64,000 bases of DNA from Amphiura filiformis (lineage: Eukaryota > Echinodermata > Ophiuroidea > Amphilepidida > Amphiuridae), in contig NW_027305499.1 of NCBI RefSeq assembly GCF_039555335.1, positions 124,001 through 188,000 of the forward strand, given 5' to 3'. The position numbers and the translations under genes were made by a program. The number at the start of each line of letters is the position of its first letter. The first letter of the stretch is position 1. Of the stretch, positions 1 to 12,393 are shown piece by piece. The notes below the pieces were generated by a model. The model was not told the origin of the DNA. It made no database searches and was given only the letters and a program-made list of their open reading frames with translations.

Positions 1-241
1 TTGCATCAACATCTGAAAGATCGATCTAGCAAGTAACCGACGGATGGAGGTACAAGATTGGTCAGCATCTGATCAGGGATCGGGAGCGGTAACGATGGTT
101 TTCGCGAGGTCAGAAAATATTTTCCCCAACGGTCGGGAAACAAAAAGACCACGCGATCACAGACATAAACCTCCTTACTTAATAAGTTTGGTGGTTAAGA
201 ATAGCGACACTGGTTCTTACCATGCCGAGTATTCTGTATAG

Positions 242-960
242 TCTGAAAACCTGGTACCCGTACACCACCGTATTATGATCACCCGAACAATGTCCCGGTA
301 AACCTCCCGCCCGTCTCTGATTACTAACGTAAACGGAAGTATCGTAGAGAAGGGCGAAGGTGGCTTCCGGGACACCGCCTGCTAGATCTCCTCAAGGGAC
401 AACCGAACGGTATACCCAAGATGATGAGATAGCTCGTGTCGAGTGGGTCGTGGGACGCGAAACCTTCATGATCCCCGGACCCCACCAACACCTGGACCAG
501 CCATTGCGACAGCGGCTGGACCGAAAGGCTCTGTAAGGGTGATGAATGCGGTCGTGAGTCCCTCGCAAGGCTTGTGTTCGGAAGAAATAGTGCTGCAGCG
601 CCTTATCGGACACCCCAGCCTCTCTTTGGCTTCAGCCGAACCTTGCCCAACCCTGGGGATTGGAGAGGGACGAATGTCGGTATGCACCGCGCCTTCAGAG
701 TCACGAGAACAGAGCGCCAAACAGTGTCGCTCCAGTGTTTGTGAACACGGAAGCTAACCTCGAGACCGTGTGCAACTCAGCACCGCCGTCCCGAAGCCAA
801 CGCCAAACCGGAAAGCCATCTTGAGAGTTACGTGAAGGCGCCGCTTTTGACGGAAGGTCAAAAGGGTGACCCTTAAAGTAATCTAAGACTGTGTTGGGAT
901 CCCTTAGGAGGATCACTTTCCTTTTAGGTAGACACTCGTTGAACATACCGTCGAGGCGTA
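242..960 (-). pseudogene. Tyrosine recombinase domain of the DIRS element, frameshifted
   Basis: Minus-strand fragments in shifting frames match DIRS recombinases. About 960-740 gives VLDYFKGHPFDLPSK, then ELHTVSRLASVFTNTGATLF, the region before the first catalytic arginine. About 613-400 gives KALQHYFFRTQALRG and an HxxR-type motif (THSTRAIS). Translation continues to about 250 with a VSLEEI-like and a YRDIVRV-like segment. The nucleophile tyrosine region lies near 330-300 but is frame-disrupted, so I cannot assign it. The enzyme would insert a circular cDNA without making target duplications. At least three frames are needed, so it is a pseudogene. Confidence 0.75.
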
Positions 961-1099
961 GACTAATAAGGTAACCATCGGCTATGATAGTCGACCCGTC
1001 TCGAACCTCGGTGAATGGAGAGGACAGCTGACTTATAGCTGGCCCCAGTGGCCCGCTGAAGTCTCGCTTGGAACTTTTCTGTCAGAAACTCCGGAACTA

Positions 1100-1880
1100 G
1101 TAGCACAGAGGCTCTAGCGGGAGAGCTATTTGTCTCATTGCACCAAGCGTAGTATGGAGCCAGACTCTGGCTATACGTACGGAGGGTAGACTTCCGTCTA
1201 GCCCCGGCGATGAGAAAAACAGCTTCTGATGAAAAGTATCCCTCCGCTGCGTGTTCCTGGTAAGGGCCATGCAGCTAACTGCAGGTGCTCTAGTGATAGA
1301 CTGGTACCTCCGCTCCGGCATCCGGAGTAGATCTGGTACTGGGAGTGCCAGCGGCCTTGCCGCTAGCAGAATGACAATGCAGTCTTCCCACCCGATCTTG
1401 GCCACCACCCTCATGAGTAGTGAGATCGGAGGGACTGCATAAGCTGTCATCCCTCCCCAGTCTATGGACAGAGCGTCCACGGTGAATGCTTGGGGGTCCG
1501 TGACCCTTGATCAGTACACCGGCAGTGGATGATTGCGATGAGATGCGAACAGATCTTTTGAGGGTGGTACATCCCTTGAAGATCGCCTGAGCGACCTGCG
1601 AAGCAAGGGACCATTCTGCTGGTCCCGACACCCTTCCTCGTGACAGATTGTGCGCGAGGATGCTGGTGACGCCAGCGATGTGTATCGCTCTCATCGTAAT
1701 CTGCCTGAACTTGCACCACCCTATCAGGTGTCGTGCATGCAGGCTCAATCGTGGTGGCCCGGAGTCCCCTTGTCTGTTGGGGTAGGCTACCACGGTTGTG
1801 TTATCCGTCAGGACAACGGTATGTGATTCCACGATCACCTCCTCGTAAGCGAGGGAGGTTAATGTGAAACTCTGTCTCTA
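1100..1880 (-). pseudogene. RNase H and downstream linker of the DIRS element
   Basis: The minus strand from about 1838 reads VVLTDNTTVVAYPNRQG and then ITMRAIHIAGVTSILAHNL, the DIRS/Ngaro RNase H signature with its acidic DN pair and the AHIAG core. A second frame from 1480 reads DALSIDWGGMTAYAVPPISL, the conserved segment between RNase H and recombinase. RNase H removes the RNA strand during cDNA synthesis. The change of frame between the two conserved blocks shows at least one indel. Confidence 0.8.
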
Positions 1881-3420
1881 TGGCCCCCATAGGCCCGAGA
1901 CGGAGTCTCCGTGGATGTGGACCCCCAGCCCCGCTTTTGACGCTATGGTCGTCACTACGTGACATACCGGGGTGCAGGAAACCTGACACCCTGGGTCAAA
2001 TTGGGCTGATGGGTCCACCACCAGAGTTCCTCTCGCGATCTCCGACAACGGAACCGCGAGGGATATTGGTGACGACTGGGCCTGCAAGCAGGCTAGAAGG
2101 TGTAGTTGGGTAAGCCTAACGTAGAAACGGCAGTACAGTACGAGGTCTACCATACTGGCCATTAGGCCTACCACCTTCATCCATGCCACAGCGGGTTTTG
2201 CCCGAGACTCGCCAAGAGTCAGGCACACCGCACCATGTTCGCCACCCGCTCGGGTGAGAGCACCGCGAACCCCTCCGTGAGGGTGATCTGGGCCCCTACA
2301 AATAGTGGTGTCTGCGTCGGGACCACGCTGGACTTTTTTTTTTTTTTTTAGCTGATCAAAAAAAAATCCAGGGTCCCGCACCCTACGGACTATCAACCCC
2401 ATGAGACCCGTAGTCTTCAGTGGAGTGCGTCCGTATATGAGCCAAACGTCCAGGTAGCAACTGATGTTGACACCCCTGTGCTTCAGGTACGCTGCCACCG
2501 CTCTGACCAAGAGTGTTAAACACCCTGGGAGAGATGGACAGGCCGGATGGCCGGTATCAAAACTGGTAATTTTGATCCTGTACCTAGAAGCGCAGATGCC
2601 TCCGATCTAGAGAGGCGATTGGCATATGCAGTTAGGCGTCCGAGAGATCTAGCGATGCTGTTCCCATGTCCCTGATGGGGCAGGCTAGCACCGAGGCGAG
2701 AGTCCCCATTCTGAACCTCTTGGGCCTGAAGAACGTGTTCAACAGCCTGCGGTTCCGGATGGGGCTCCCGTCGCCGGTCTTCCTTGGAGCCAATGGCTCC
2801 AAGATCCCCCGTAGAACGGGGGGTAGACCGGGACAATCGCCCGCTTCGTGCGAAGCTGTGTGATCCCTGTCAGTAGTGCCCGACGCTGGGGCCGCCTCTG
2901 ACGGCACTACTGTGGACCTCTGAAATGTGCAGACGAATGTGGGGAGACTGGGTTGCCAGTCTGTAACCCCCCACTCACCACTGACCATACCCAGGCGCTC
3001 AAAGAGATGGTTTCCCACCTCTGGGTGAAAGCCATAAGCGGTCGTCCACTGGGAGATCCCCCTGTGGAAAACCCGCTGAGCCCCCCAGGAATGCTCTGCC
3101 TAGCTTCCCTTGGAAGAGCGCTTGCTCTTCTTCGGGCTTGCCAGCTGTTCCTGTGCTACCCTTGCGCCTCCCAGAAATGGGTGTTGCAGAGGTAGTGGGC
3201 TCGGTACTGTTGGTGGTGCACGGTCTGCTGAAGTCGGAGCTCCTACCCATGGTAAGGGCAGTTTCCGACCTCTTCAGAGTGCTCCGTTGGTAGCTTCTTT
3301 TTGCACGGTCCTCCACCGTGGCGCAGAAGCATCCAAAGAGAAAAGGACCCTGCCTTTCCATCGCGTGAGCGATTGGAGTGGCAGGCCCCTCCCCGGCGCT
3401 GAGTGGACACCCTATGGGCT
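1880..3420 (-). pseudogene. Reverse transcriptase of the DIRS element
   Basis: Minus-strand translation shows KTGDGSPIRNRRLLNTFFRP, RFRMGTLASVLACPIR and LDLSDA (palm, first catalytic Asp) at about 2830-2635. It continues with HLSQGV at about 2530 and then VAAYLKHRGVNISCYLDVWL from about 2500, where the catalytic YxDD is YLDV, so the second active-site Asp is lost. From about 2210 it reads AWMKVVGLMASMVDLVLYCR, the thumb region. A run of T followed by A tracts at 2335-2369 has degraded the segment between palm and thumb. Several frames are used, so the enzyme is dead. Confidence 0.82.
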
Positions 3421-3449
3421 AGGCCCATGGAGCTCTCGTTGAGGCTAGC

Positions 3450-5826
3450 TGTTAGCACCGCTAATAGGCTCACCTGCATGAAGAGCTCAGATGTTGTCTG
3501 AGCGTGATACGCTTGACGACATCTGGGTCCCTCTCGGATCCCCTCAGGTAGGTCCTGTGGTCCTCCCGCGTTACACGCAGAGGAAGCGCAGTAAGCACGC
3601 CGCGTCCATAGCTCTACTGAGCTCGACAGCCCTACGATATCTACCCGTGAGGTTTGCCGGGAATGAGAGTGCAGGCGTCCCCTGTGAGGAAGCAGCAGCT
3701 GAGCATCCTACTGAAAGGATCCCCTGGTCCACCTCCATGGACTCCCCCTTAGGGGGTGTCCGGAGGAAGATCAGTGCTGTTGCTCCCCTCGCAAAGCGGG
3801 GAAGGAGACTGTAGTGATGTCACTACCGACTCAGCTTCCGACTCCTTTCCTCGCCCACAGTATCCGTATCATGCTCCGATGATGACGGTAACTGAGGACG
3901 GGCATCTGAAAGCGGGTAAGAAGGCATAACCACTGTGTGGCTCGCCGACTACCTGCCAGCAGAAGAGGGAGTACTCCCGCAAGACCCTGAGGTATCCGCC
4001 ATGGCACCACTGGGTCCGCATGCTCTCGCAGCCGTCGTCCTAGCGCTAGCAGCACGGGGCCTACCCTGATCAAGATCTGGGTTAGCCCCATGCCGGCTGG
4101 CCTGGTCAACAGCTGATGTTGGTACTGCGTGGCCATCGCTAGGCGACACTTGCCACGGTGCTAGGCCGTGGAAGAAACACCCTGCGGCGGGTACCACGGG
4201 CATACCCGCCGGCAGCTGACCCTGAAAGGATCCGCCACCAGGGTAACCCCATGGTACTGCAGTACCAGCACCGCCTCCCCCCCCCCCTTGTTGCCACAGA
4301 GACTGTGGCGACTCAGGCGGGTGCTGCGGTACCGGTGCGGTATCAGCGTGGGTACCCGTGAGGGTTCCCAACTGTGGACCGCTGTACCCTCGCCACACTG
4401 CGTTCCCTGTTTGGGGGATCAAGCTGTGTGCTGGCGTGGTACCGCGCGGTACTAGCGTAGGTGCCCGTGAGGGCTCCCGGCTGTGTACCACTGTACCCAT
4501 GCCTCACTGCGCTCCCCGCAAGGGATCAAGCCGTGTATGGGTACCCTATACCGGCTGTCCCTTGGCTAGAGGGAGCTTGCCTAGTACCACGGGTAGCTGA
4601 GCGTGCAGATACCCCGATCAATCACCTCGCCACCTGAATAGGCAGCGCCAATCAATGGAGCTATGCCCTGTTGATTTGACAGTGATCGATCAAGAGAGGG
4701 TAATTGACCCATTGACGGTAATGGATCACCCACGCTCCGCTGGCTCTCGAGGACATAAGTGGGTTGTTGATCAGCTAGGCTGTTCAAGCTACCTACTGTA
4801 CCCTCTAGAGCTTCGCCCAAGGTCGCTGTGTGTGGCGGACCACTCACGGCAGCTATGGGCGGGTGCATAGCGGCTACCACTGAAGTCAAGCCGTAGCTCG
4901 CCTTTGTAGCTGCCACGAATGCACCTGGGTCGCTGTCCCGTGAGAGACTGCGAGCCCAACCCCTGAATAATCGCCAGCCAGTCCCTGTGGACAGCCAGCA
5001 GCTATTCTAGGGCCCAGGGTATCACTCGGCGGTCCCGCCATGGAACGCTGCCGCAGACAACCCCAGTTGGTTCTGCTAAGACTACACCCACAGCGTTAGC
5101 CGCGTATCGCCTCTGTTGAACCCATGCATGCTAGGGTTCAACCCAGGCAAGCCCGGGTACCTTTGCATGCTGCCCGTCGCTGGCTACTACTGTGGCTGTT
5201 TGAGCCTGTAGATATGCCTGCAACAGACGGGTGTCCTCCTGCTAAAAACCCGTGAGGATTTTCGCTAGAGGACTGGTATCCTCCTGCTACAAACCCGCTT
5301 AGGGTTTTCGCTGGTGGTTACCGCTCTGCTGCCTGCTACTTTGCTCCGACGTATAGTCAGTGCTTTCGCTGGCTGCTGAGCCTTTGGACGCCAGCTTAGC
5401 AGTCCCGAAGGAACCGCTTGCTTGTCCGGGGACCGAGCCCCTTAAGCAGACCTGCCATGACCCATAGGGGCTGTCACAGCAGAATCTACCGTATCGACTG
5501 GTATCCTCCTGCTGCAAAACCCGCTAGGGTTTCCGCTGGTGGGTACCGCTCTGCTGCCTGCTACTTTGCTCCGACGTATAGTCAGTGCTTTCGCTGGCTG
5601 CTGAGCCTTTGGACGCGCTTAGCAGTCCCGAAGGAACCGCTGCTTGTCCGGGGACCGGAGCCCCTTAAGCAGACCTGCCATGACCCATAGGGGCTGTCAC
5701 AGCAGAATCCACCGTATCGACCTTACCAGTGCCCTTGGTAGATTTCTTCTTCGCCTTATGGCGATGACGGAGCCTATCCAAATCGTCAAGCTGGAACTCG
5801 GAGAGTCCTAAGCAAAAGAAAGACAT
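3450..5826 (-). pseudogene. ORF1/gag-like region of the DIRS element
   Basis: An ATG at 5826 on the minus strand opens MSFFCLGLSEFQLDDLDRL followed by a basic stretch rich in Lys and His (RHRHKAKKK), a plausible ORF1 start just inside the element. The frame is soon interrupted (stop after about 53 codons) within a tandemly duplicated segment. Further in (about 4500-3950) the sequence is rich in Gly, Pro and Ala in several frames and recodes short repeats. ORF1 of DIRS elements is poorly conserved, so the assignment rests on position upstream of RT and on the continuous GC-rich composition. The proteins in this stretch give no domain I recognise. Confidence 0.5.
5271..5720. repeat. 225-bp tandem duplication inside the DIRS ORF1 region
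   Basis: The segment starting gactggtatcctcctgct at 5271 recurs at 5496, an offset of exactly 225 bases. The two copies match almost throughout (shared words such as gctactttgctccgacgta and accgtatcga) with only small indels. A further short partial copy of the first 40 bases precedes them at about 5230-5270. Confidence 0.9.
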
Positions 5827-6030
5827 CTAGAAGATCGTGAGCACTCCCTGTGGGTGAAACAGAGCGGGTGTGGGTCCCGCTCCGTCACCAGGGAAGGGCA
5901 AGCCCGACAGGGCCGAGGCGGCGAGGAGAAAAGGGAGGGGGCACTACCCCCCCAACACGCGACTCAAGCCCAGTAAGCAAACCTGAGCACGGAGGCTGGT
6001 CGCTAACGTTAGTGGTAAAGTAAGGACTGG

Positions 6031-7168
6031 CTAACTTTATTACTAAAATGTCAGACGGTCCCTACCAATCCCCACCGTATGAATATCTGATTAACTCGCT
6101 TTATTGGACGGTAATGAAGACATAACGATAGAGTAATCACCCTAACATAGCAACAATAACCTACCGTACATGAAATACAATGTGTATGTATAAACATCTA
6201 TTGTAACTTACAGGCTGCAATGGTTGTTTTACGTGGGAAACAAAATGAATGGCGCCAACGAAAGGCCATTTTGAATTGCTCGTGTGTCCCGTGATACAAA
6301 CGGAGGCACGATATGTAGCTAAGTTTTGGATCGTTTTTTGTCACTTTTTCGCCAGAAAATGCCGTCAAAACTATCCTCAGCCGAACAATACCGGTTTGGT
6401 TTTACCTAAGGTGCGAAACTACAACCGTATATCCCGCCTTGGCCGAGAAATTGCTACACAGTGCTATGAACAATCGATAGGCACGTCTGTGTCAGTCGGA
6501 GACCAAGGAGGATAAGGGACGATCATATGGTGTGACGTCACCTTTTGGGTGAGTCCACCGGGGATCGGGGTTTTTGTTATTTATTCATTTATGTGGGACA
6601 AAATGACTATTGGTTTTTCCGCATCTCGGGATCGATGCAAGAAGTATCTTAATCAACATCGGAAACGGTAAGATCGACCGGTGTACTGAGTCTGATCGAT
6701 ATATTGCCAGTCATGAAATTCAACCGAAAAGGACATTTCTGTCCTGAACATGTAGATTTAGACTGCTTCTGATGCTACATGCAAGAAACATACATTATTC
6801 AGAGAGCCTTTGAGATTCATTCATTCATTCATTCATGTATAAATCAGTCAATGAATGCTTGAATTCGTATCCTGAAATCAACCAGAATGGGATATCCCTT
6901 GATGAATGTATGAATACCAACCCAGGATTGACAACTTCAGACTGACATTGACAGATGCATTTATACATATCAAGTTTTAGGCTGTCGTATCAATAAGAAC
7001 ATTGATCTTAAAACTGAATTGACCATTATGTCATTCCTTCAAAACCTGGAACATATCGGCACAACATGCACCATGAAAATTGGTTCCAACCTTTGAAAAC
7101 ATTTTTTTAAGCAATATGATACCCATATACATGACTTTATGAAAGCACAGAGAAAGAGATATATATAA
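6031..7168. other. Gene-free transition from DIRS to AT-rich DNA
   Basis: Base composition falls from GC-rich to AT-rich across 6000-6600. A CCACCGGGG-containing segment near 6540-6575 could belong to the element's terminal repeat, but I found no matching copy at the left end. At 6818-6833 there is a short (ATTC)n run. No coding signal is seen. Confidence 0.4.
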
Positions 7169-7546
7169 TTAAACCCATAATGTACGACCTTATAATATGA
7201 AATTGGTAAATTTTTTTCAAATCTGATTTTTTTGCATATTTGTAATGTTTACACATGTCCCAACTTGCACCTAAATGAAATCGGCCAAATTTGTTGTCTT
7301 TGTAGGTCAACAGAGCAAAGTTCAACATATTATCATAATTTTAAAAATTATGATAATATGTCTTCCCATAGAACTGCATATTAAATGACCAAAATAACCT
7401 GTGGGATTTCTTTCACTTTACCTTGTTATTTCAACTTAAAATGGACAGCAACCCTTCCCGGCAGTTATTACTAATATTATTTTAACATTTTGAATAAAGA
7501 ATTAAAAAAATTAAAATTTGATGGAAATTGTACATTAAGGCTTTAA
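7169..7546. mobile_element. TTAA-bounded TIR element (copy 1)
   Basis: The left end reads TTAAACCCATAATGTACGA and the right end is the inverse of TTAAAGCCTTAATGTACAA. The interior matches the element at 39964-40297 over most of its length (shared words such as gcatatttgtaatgttta, cccatagaactgc and tttctttcactttacctt). TTAA at both borders resembles piggyBac-type target sites. No transposase is encoded. Confidence 0.75.
7326..7360. repeat. Perfect 35-nt hairpin
   Basis: The arms catattatcataattt and aaattatgataatatg flank a short A/T centre. The hairpin sits inside the TTAA element and is missing from the related copy at 39964-40297, so it was added or expanded here. Confidence 0.85.
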
Positions 7547-8771
7547 TAATTACATCTTGACTGTTGATTTGTGATATGTAATTGGCGATATTAATTGCTT
7601 TATTTCTTAGAACTGCACTTCATACACTAACATCCATTTGAAGAACTTGAATCGTAACTCATATATCAATACCTTGAAGAAGTGCTACAATTATACAAAA
7701 TTTGGTGTCAAAAATTTGATGCTTACTAATACTACTTTACAAAATTTAACATTCAAATGAAGTCAAATTTCAAAATTATATTCTTGGTTTTGTTATTGCA
7801 CACCACCTTCCAGAGATGCTATAAAACAAGAAAGCTTTAACTGCTCCATAAAAATTGTGGTTAATTTACTATTTTCATCCGTAAGTGAGCATCAGGAGCT
7901 TTGTTGACGACATTCTCTGGCAGATGAGTAATTGAAACTGATACCTCGTGCTCTATGTAGAAATTGTGGCTAATTGACCAGTAAAGCGTCCATATTGATA
8001 AAGTGTTCTGGTAGTGGAAATAAAATTTGACATATTAACTAGCCCCCACAGGCTTCTCCTACATGTAGATGCTTAATATTAATGGTGGATGTTTTTTTCA
8101 TCTCAGATGGATTAAATTGTACAATTTTGATATAAAAATTAGATGGTTTGAATCCAATGCACAGATTTATTGGTTGAGCTACATCGTATATGAATCTAAC
8201 ACAATTGGACAAGACATGAAACCAATAAATTAATTGTATTGGGTAAAAATATATCAATTTTATCAATATTATGTTCTAGAATTGAGAAAAAAATATCAAC
8301 CTGGACTTTTAACTCTGTACAAGGTTTAGGAAGGAAGATTCTGAGAACATAACCATGTACAAAATTGTACACTTCAATGCATAGCTAGGTCACATACCAC
8401 TTTCAAAATGTCAAAGCTTTTTCTGTCCTCTTCATCTGCCTAAACCATTATCTCAGTTGTAGCACATGTATCGAATATAGGCCTATTGTAATTAATGCAT
8501 AAACCCAAAATGTTCACCTTCTAAAAGGCAGTGACGTTTCGATGCACAATTTTAATTTGCTACATAAACCGAGTGTCCATGTTCAATTTTTATATCTTAT
8601 GATAGATCCCTTTAAAATGGCACAGGTGTTTGGATGTACTTTTTATAGGGCACAGGTGTTTGGTGTACTACATGTTGTATTTGACAGACCATTACCTGAC
8701 AAGTCATGAGGATGACTTATCTTAGACCTGAAGCCTTGCATCAGTTTAGTCAAAAAGAAAAGTAACATACA
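7547..8771. other. AT-rich gene-free stretch
   Basis: Nothing codes here. A short direct repeat ggcacaggtgtttgg occurs twice at 8618-8663. No transposon ends were recognised. Confidence 0.4.
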
Positions 8772-9165
8772 GGCCTACATTGTACTTTTCTAACAACCCA
8801 CATGTACGTGCAAGTAACAATCCTCTGTGACTATTGGTCAATATTTGGTTTGTGGAAGCGCATTACGCTCATGATATATCACACAAAAAAGCTCTTTATA
8901 TAATTTTTTTTTTTAGGTTTACACATTTGCATGCATGTTTGATACTTTTCTGGTCAGGTTCATCCAGAAATTTTGCCCCCCCCCCAGCAACACGCAACAC
9001 ATGGGTCTACATTGCACTTTTCCAACAACCCACATACACATTACAATCCTCTGTGACCATAAGTTGGTTTGGGGAAGCTCATAACTCATATATGTTGTTA
9101 GCACATGTATGCTCATAATATCACAAAAACAGCTCATATCATAATTATAGGTTTTAAAACACATT
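8772..9165. repeat. Diverged tandem duplication, unit about 230 bp
   Basis: The stretch from about 8778 (tacattgtacttttctaaca, then acccacatgt) is repeated from 9008 (tacattgcacttttccaaca, then acccacatac). Both continue with caatcctctgtgac, a ttggtttg(t/g)ggaagc box, gctcat and a tatcacaaaaa box in the same order. A C9 run lies between the copies. Confidence 0.75.
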
Positions 9166-10558
9166 ATGAGAGATCTAGTAGACTGTCTGGTTCCCTCAGA
9201 AAATTTGGCCCAGAAAGAGTCAATTATTCTAATTAACAGATAGGGAAGACAATTGGGTTATTTTTGAAACCCTGAAGTTGAGAACCATCATCTTGGTATC
9301 GTCATTACTGTTGTTGTCGTCAGAGTCATCGTCATCATCATCATCACCATCAGCTCAAACATGTGCATTATCTTCAAGAGAGAAGTGTACAACATATAGC
9401 ACTTTCAAAACATACCACTAAGACTATTTTTAGTTTCAATACAACAAATTCACCTCCTAGGTCTAAGCTTACTTCCCCTATAAACAAAAATATAAACCCT
9501 GGAAAACATTTCTTTCCATGATACAAACACTATTTTGGCCATGTCCACTGTGTATTCTAATGATTTCTCTGGTGTTCTGAACATAGTAAACCAATTCCAC
9601 CCAGCAAATATTTCTTAATTAATACCAGAGGAATTTGGTCCATTTTGGTATAGTCCTCATTGAATTATAATACTATCTGGCATTACGTTCTATAACAGCT
9701 ACTCTCAGTAGGGCTGGGAAAAGGTGGGGTATCCAGGAAGCTCGATCCTTAGGAAATTTGTGCAATGAAGGGAAATTTTGGTTTCCAATATAACATTTTT
9801 AAAAAACATTAATAAGAAATTTTGAAAAAATGCTATCTTTGTGGAAAATTTTAATTATCATCCTGGGGAATAAAAATGTTCTATGACAGCAACTCTGCCA
9901 TATGTTTTGAATGTTCCAAACACCTTTTTTGCTTTAATTTTAATGACTCAAGTCTTCGACAGAAGTCTATATACAAAACTGCACTTTCCGGCAAAGCCAA
10001 AAGGCGCACACGTACCTAGCGTAAAGTGGCAAAGACTGAACCATTACCACAACATGAGCAAAAGAATACTTGTATGAAGTGAGCCCAATGGCACAGATTA
10101 GTACAACATACAAAACCCATCATATTCCTGGTTAATAATTTGGCTGCGGCAGTGGATTAGACCATCCTTTGATAGATTACTGTTAAAAGGATTCTCAAAT
10201 CTTAAAAGAATTCTGATAAAATTAGTCAATATGTGTTAGTTACACTCATGGCTCTTTCAAAATAAGGTACTGATTACGTCAATGATCCCTGATGCATATA
10301 TATACCTATATTAAATTTGGAATAAAATATCTATTTTGATCATGTCATATATATGCAATTCCATTTGGTTTGGCGAGTAGGATAGACATACATGTGTATG
10401 TTATTTAATCCAGAAAAATAAGCTGTAATGTAACATTACTATAAAATTGAATTTTAAGTTCTTATTTCTTATCTTGTTTTCAGCAACATAAAAATAGTGT
10501 CATGTCTCTGAACCACAAGTCCAATTTAAATGTATCGTAGCCTATCAAACTGTCTCGT
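9166..10558. other. Gene-free stretch with a short CAT-rich microsatellite
   Basis: A (CAT/CGT)-rich run lies at about 9316-9352. Otherwise the DNA is AT-rich and noncoding, with no TIR pair recognised. Confidence 0.4.
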
Positions 10559-10810
10559 CAGGCTGGGAAATAAGAAGCGCCAGACCAGGGGCTTATTTTG
10601 TAAAAAAATAGCCCCTGGTTCACGGGATTTTACAGGGAACCAAGGGCTATTTTCAATGAACCAGGGGCTATTCAATGGATGGGAAAATTTGTTGTGTACA
10701 TTTTGGGAAATAAGAAGCACAGGACCAGGGGCTACTCTGTAAAAAAGATAGCTCCTGGTTCACAGGTTAGGGGCTAAATGGCCCTTGGTCCCCACTTATT
10801 TCCCAGCCTG
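10559..10810. mobile_element. CAG...CTG TIR element with internal caggggct motifs
   Basis: The termini CAGGCTGGGAAATAAG and CTTATTTCCCAGCCTG are perfect inverted repeats of 16 bp. The interior repeats the words accaggggct and agcccctggttc in both orientations several times. The flanking eight bases do not form an exact duplication (tgtctcgt against gactcttc), so a hAT assignment is less secure than for its likely relative at 19901-20199. Confidence 0.8.
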
Positions 10811-11014
10811 GACTCTTCGTGCATAGATGAAAACAGCAGGAGTTGCATAACAAAGAACAGTTAGTATGCATTTCCTAGCTACATACATGTATAGGATACA
10901 CATAGAGTATCAAAGTACAGGTAGGAGTATTACTAGCTGTGGGCCCTGCTGTGGGTCGGCTTAATATATTATTCAATTGTTGCCCGAGGTACACAATACA
11001 TTATGGTTTTAAAA
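10811..11014. other. Short gene-free spacer
   Basis: AT-rich DNA with tacatacatgtata words and no recognised feature. Confidence 0.35.
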
Positions 11015-12000
11015 CTACTTGAAATCAATTGAAATTTCATTTTGAGTTGCAACTATATCTGATTGTGGTGAGTGTAAGTCCGTAGCTCTAGCAAAAGTAT
11101 AATCCAAAAACACATTCAAAATGCAGAATTTTGTGCTAACTGAACTACAGATATCACATGTTAAGATTGCAATCATATCTTCAGTAGATAGCAGAAATAA
11201 TATGCATATCATGCTCATAGATCTACATTGATTCTCTCCAAAACAAATATTAACCACTTCTTTCCTTTGGCAAATTTGCAAGATTACATAAAGTTAATTT
11301 TGTTTATAAACTTTTTAAATCAAAGACAAAGACAAACATTAGGACTCCTGAATTCATTTACACATGTGTACATAAATATAATTTGACAAACATTGTGCAT
11401 TTAGATTGATATTCCATATTTATAAAAGGTACAAAATAGTTTTTTATAAAGCTATCTTCAGTAGACAGCATTTATGATTCACAAACATAAATGAATGGCA
11501 TAAATTTATGCCGCTTAAAAACAAATATACTTCTTGAAACAAATTTTTAAAGGTTAGTTTCCTAACCGTATTGAAAACAAGTGTAACAGTGATTACAATA
11601 ATCAAAAATAAGACAAAATCTAGCTCTTGAATTATTTTACAGTGCCGGTAGGTACAAGTACTGATGTGGATATGTGACAAAATATATTTTATCTTAGAAA
11701 GAAGCTTGATATCACCATCTTAACTTATATTAGCGATTACAATGTTATCTTCAGTAGATAGCAAAACAGTTATGTAGCCTGTGTAACCTAAATTAATTCT
11801 GTTTCAAATCAAATTTTAACTAGATTGCTTCTTCAGTCAAGCTTTATTTAAAAAAAAAAGAGTGCTCATGGTATAACTGGCATACTTTACAACATTAAAA
11901 CTGCTAAAAATAAAACCTCTCCCATGCAGCTCTATTATATGCAACTGAGCATTGAAGTAGATATTCAGCAGCTCGCAAAATTTTTAATCATCTCGCTCTC
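11015..12000. repeat. Three diverged direct repeats, period about 285 bp
   Basis: The word atcttcagtaga(t/c)agca recurs at about 11178, 11454 and 11742. The sequence before it (gatatcac, ttaagattgcaat-like) and after it (caaa(a/t)c/aaatatt, cacttct-like) also recurs. The copies have diverged, and a partial fourth follows near 11990-12040 (ctctccaaataaaatattca). Confidence 0.65.
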
Positions 12001-12393
12001 TCCAAATAAAATATTCACTACTTCAAATTTACTCATGTACATTCTGGAATCAATCTCTGATCATGCATTAATTTTCTCATTAATTTCAAGTCACACGTAA
12101 ATAATTTAAAAGACGCAATCAAAAATTCAATTTTTCTTGTGTAAATTAACATACCCATGGGCCTTTACAACGTCACTGTACATATGATTTTTTCAATCCG
12201 GCAGGTAAACACAATTTTTGATAAATCCCTCACTTTAATCAACTGACTAACATTAGGTATACATGTATTAAAATGATTGGTACCCATCATCAGTTTCCAG
12301 TGATTATGGACAAGACCATCACATCAAAATCCAACATAGCTAGGAGATACTTTATTTATAGACATTTTGAAATATTTTCTACATGAGTATACA
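12001..12393. other. Gene-free spacer
   Basis: Noncoding AT-rich DNA between the direct repeats and the next TIR element. No feature recognised. Confidence 0.35.

Larger units (their letters stand above)
1..6030 (-). mobile_element. DIRS-type (tyrosine recombinase) retrotransposon, degenerate
   Basis: Read on the minus strand, this GC-rich block gives, in order, an ORF1/gag-like region (from 5826), a DIRS-class reverse transcriptase, an RNase H and a tyrosine recombinase, all in broken frames. That gene order with a recombinase in place of an integrase defines DIRS elements, which integrate through circular DNA. Recognisable stretches include RFRMGTLASVLACPIR and LDLSDA (RT), LTDNTTVVAYPNRQG (RNase H) and KALQHYFFRTQALRG (recombinase). 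Frameshifts and stops are numerous, so it is not expected to be active. The left end may lie outside the window; I could not identify the split terminal repeats, so the right border near 6030 is set by the change in base composition. Confidence 0.85.

Noticed and set aside
44..241. Plus-strand frames across 1-5700
   Set aside because: They are antisense to the minus-strand DIRS domains and have no recognisable content of their own.
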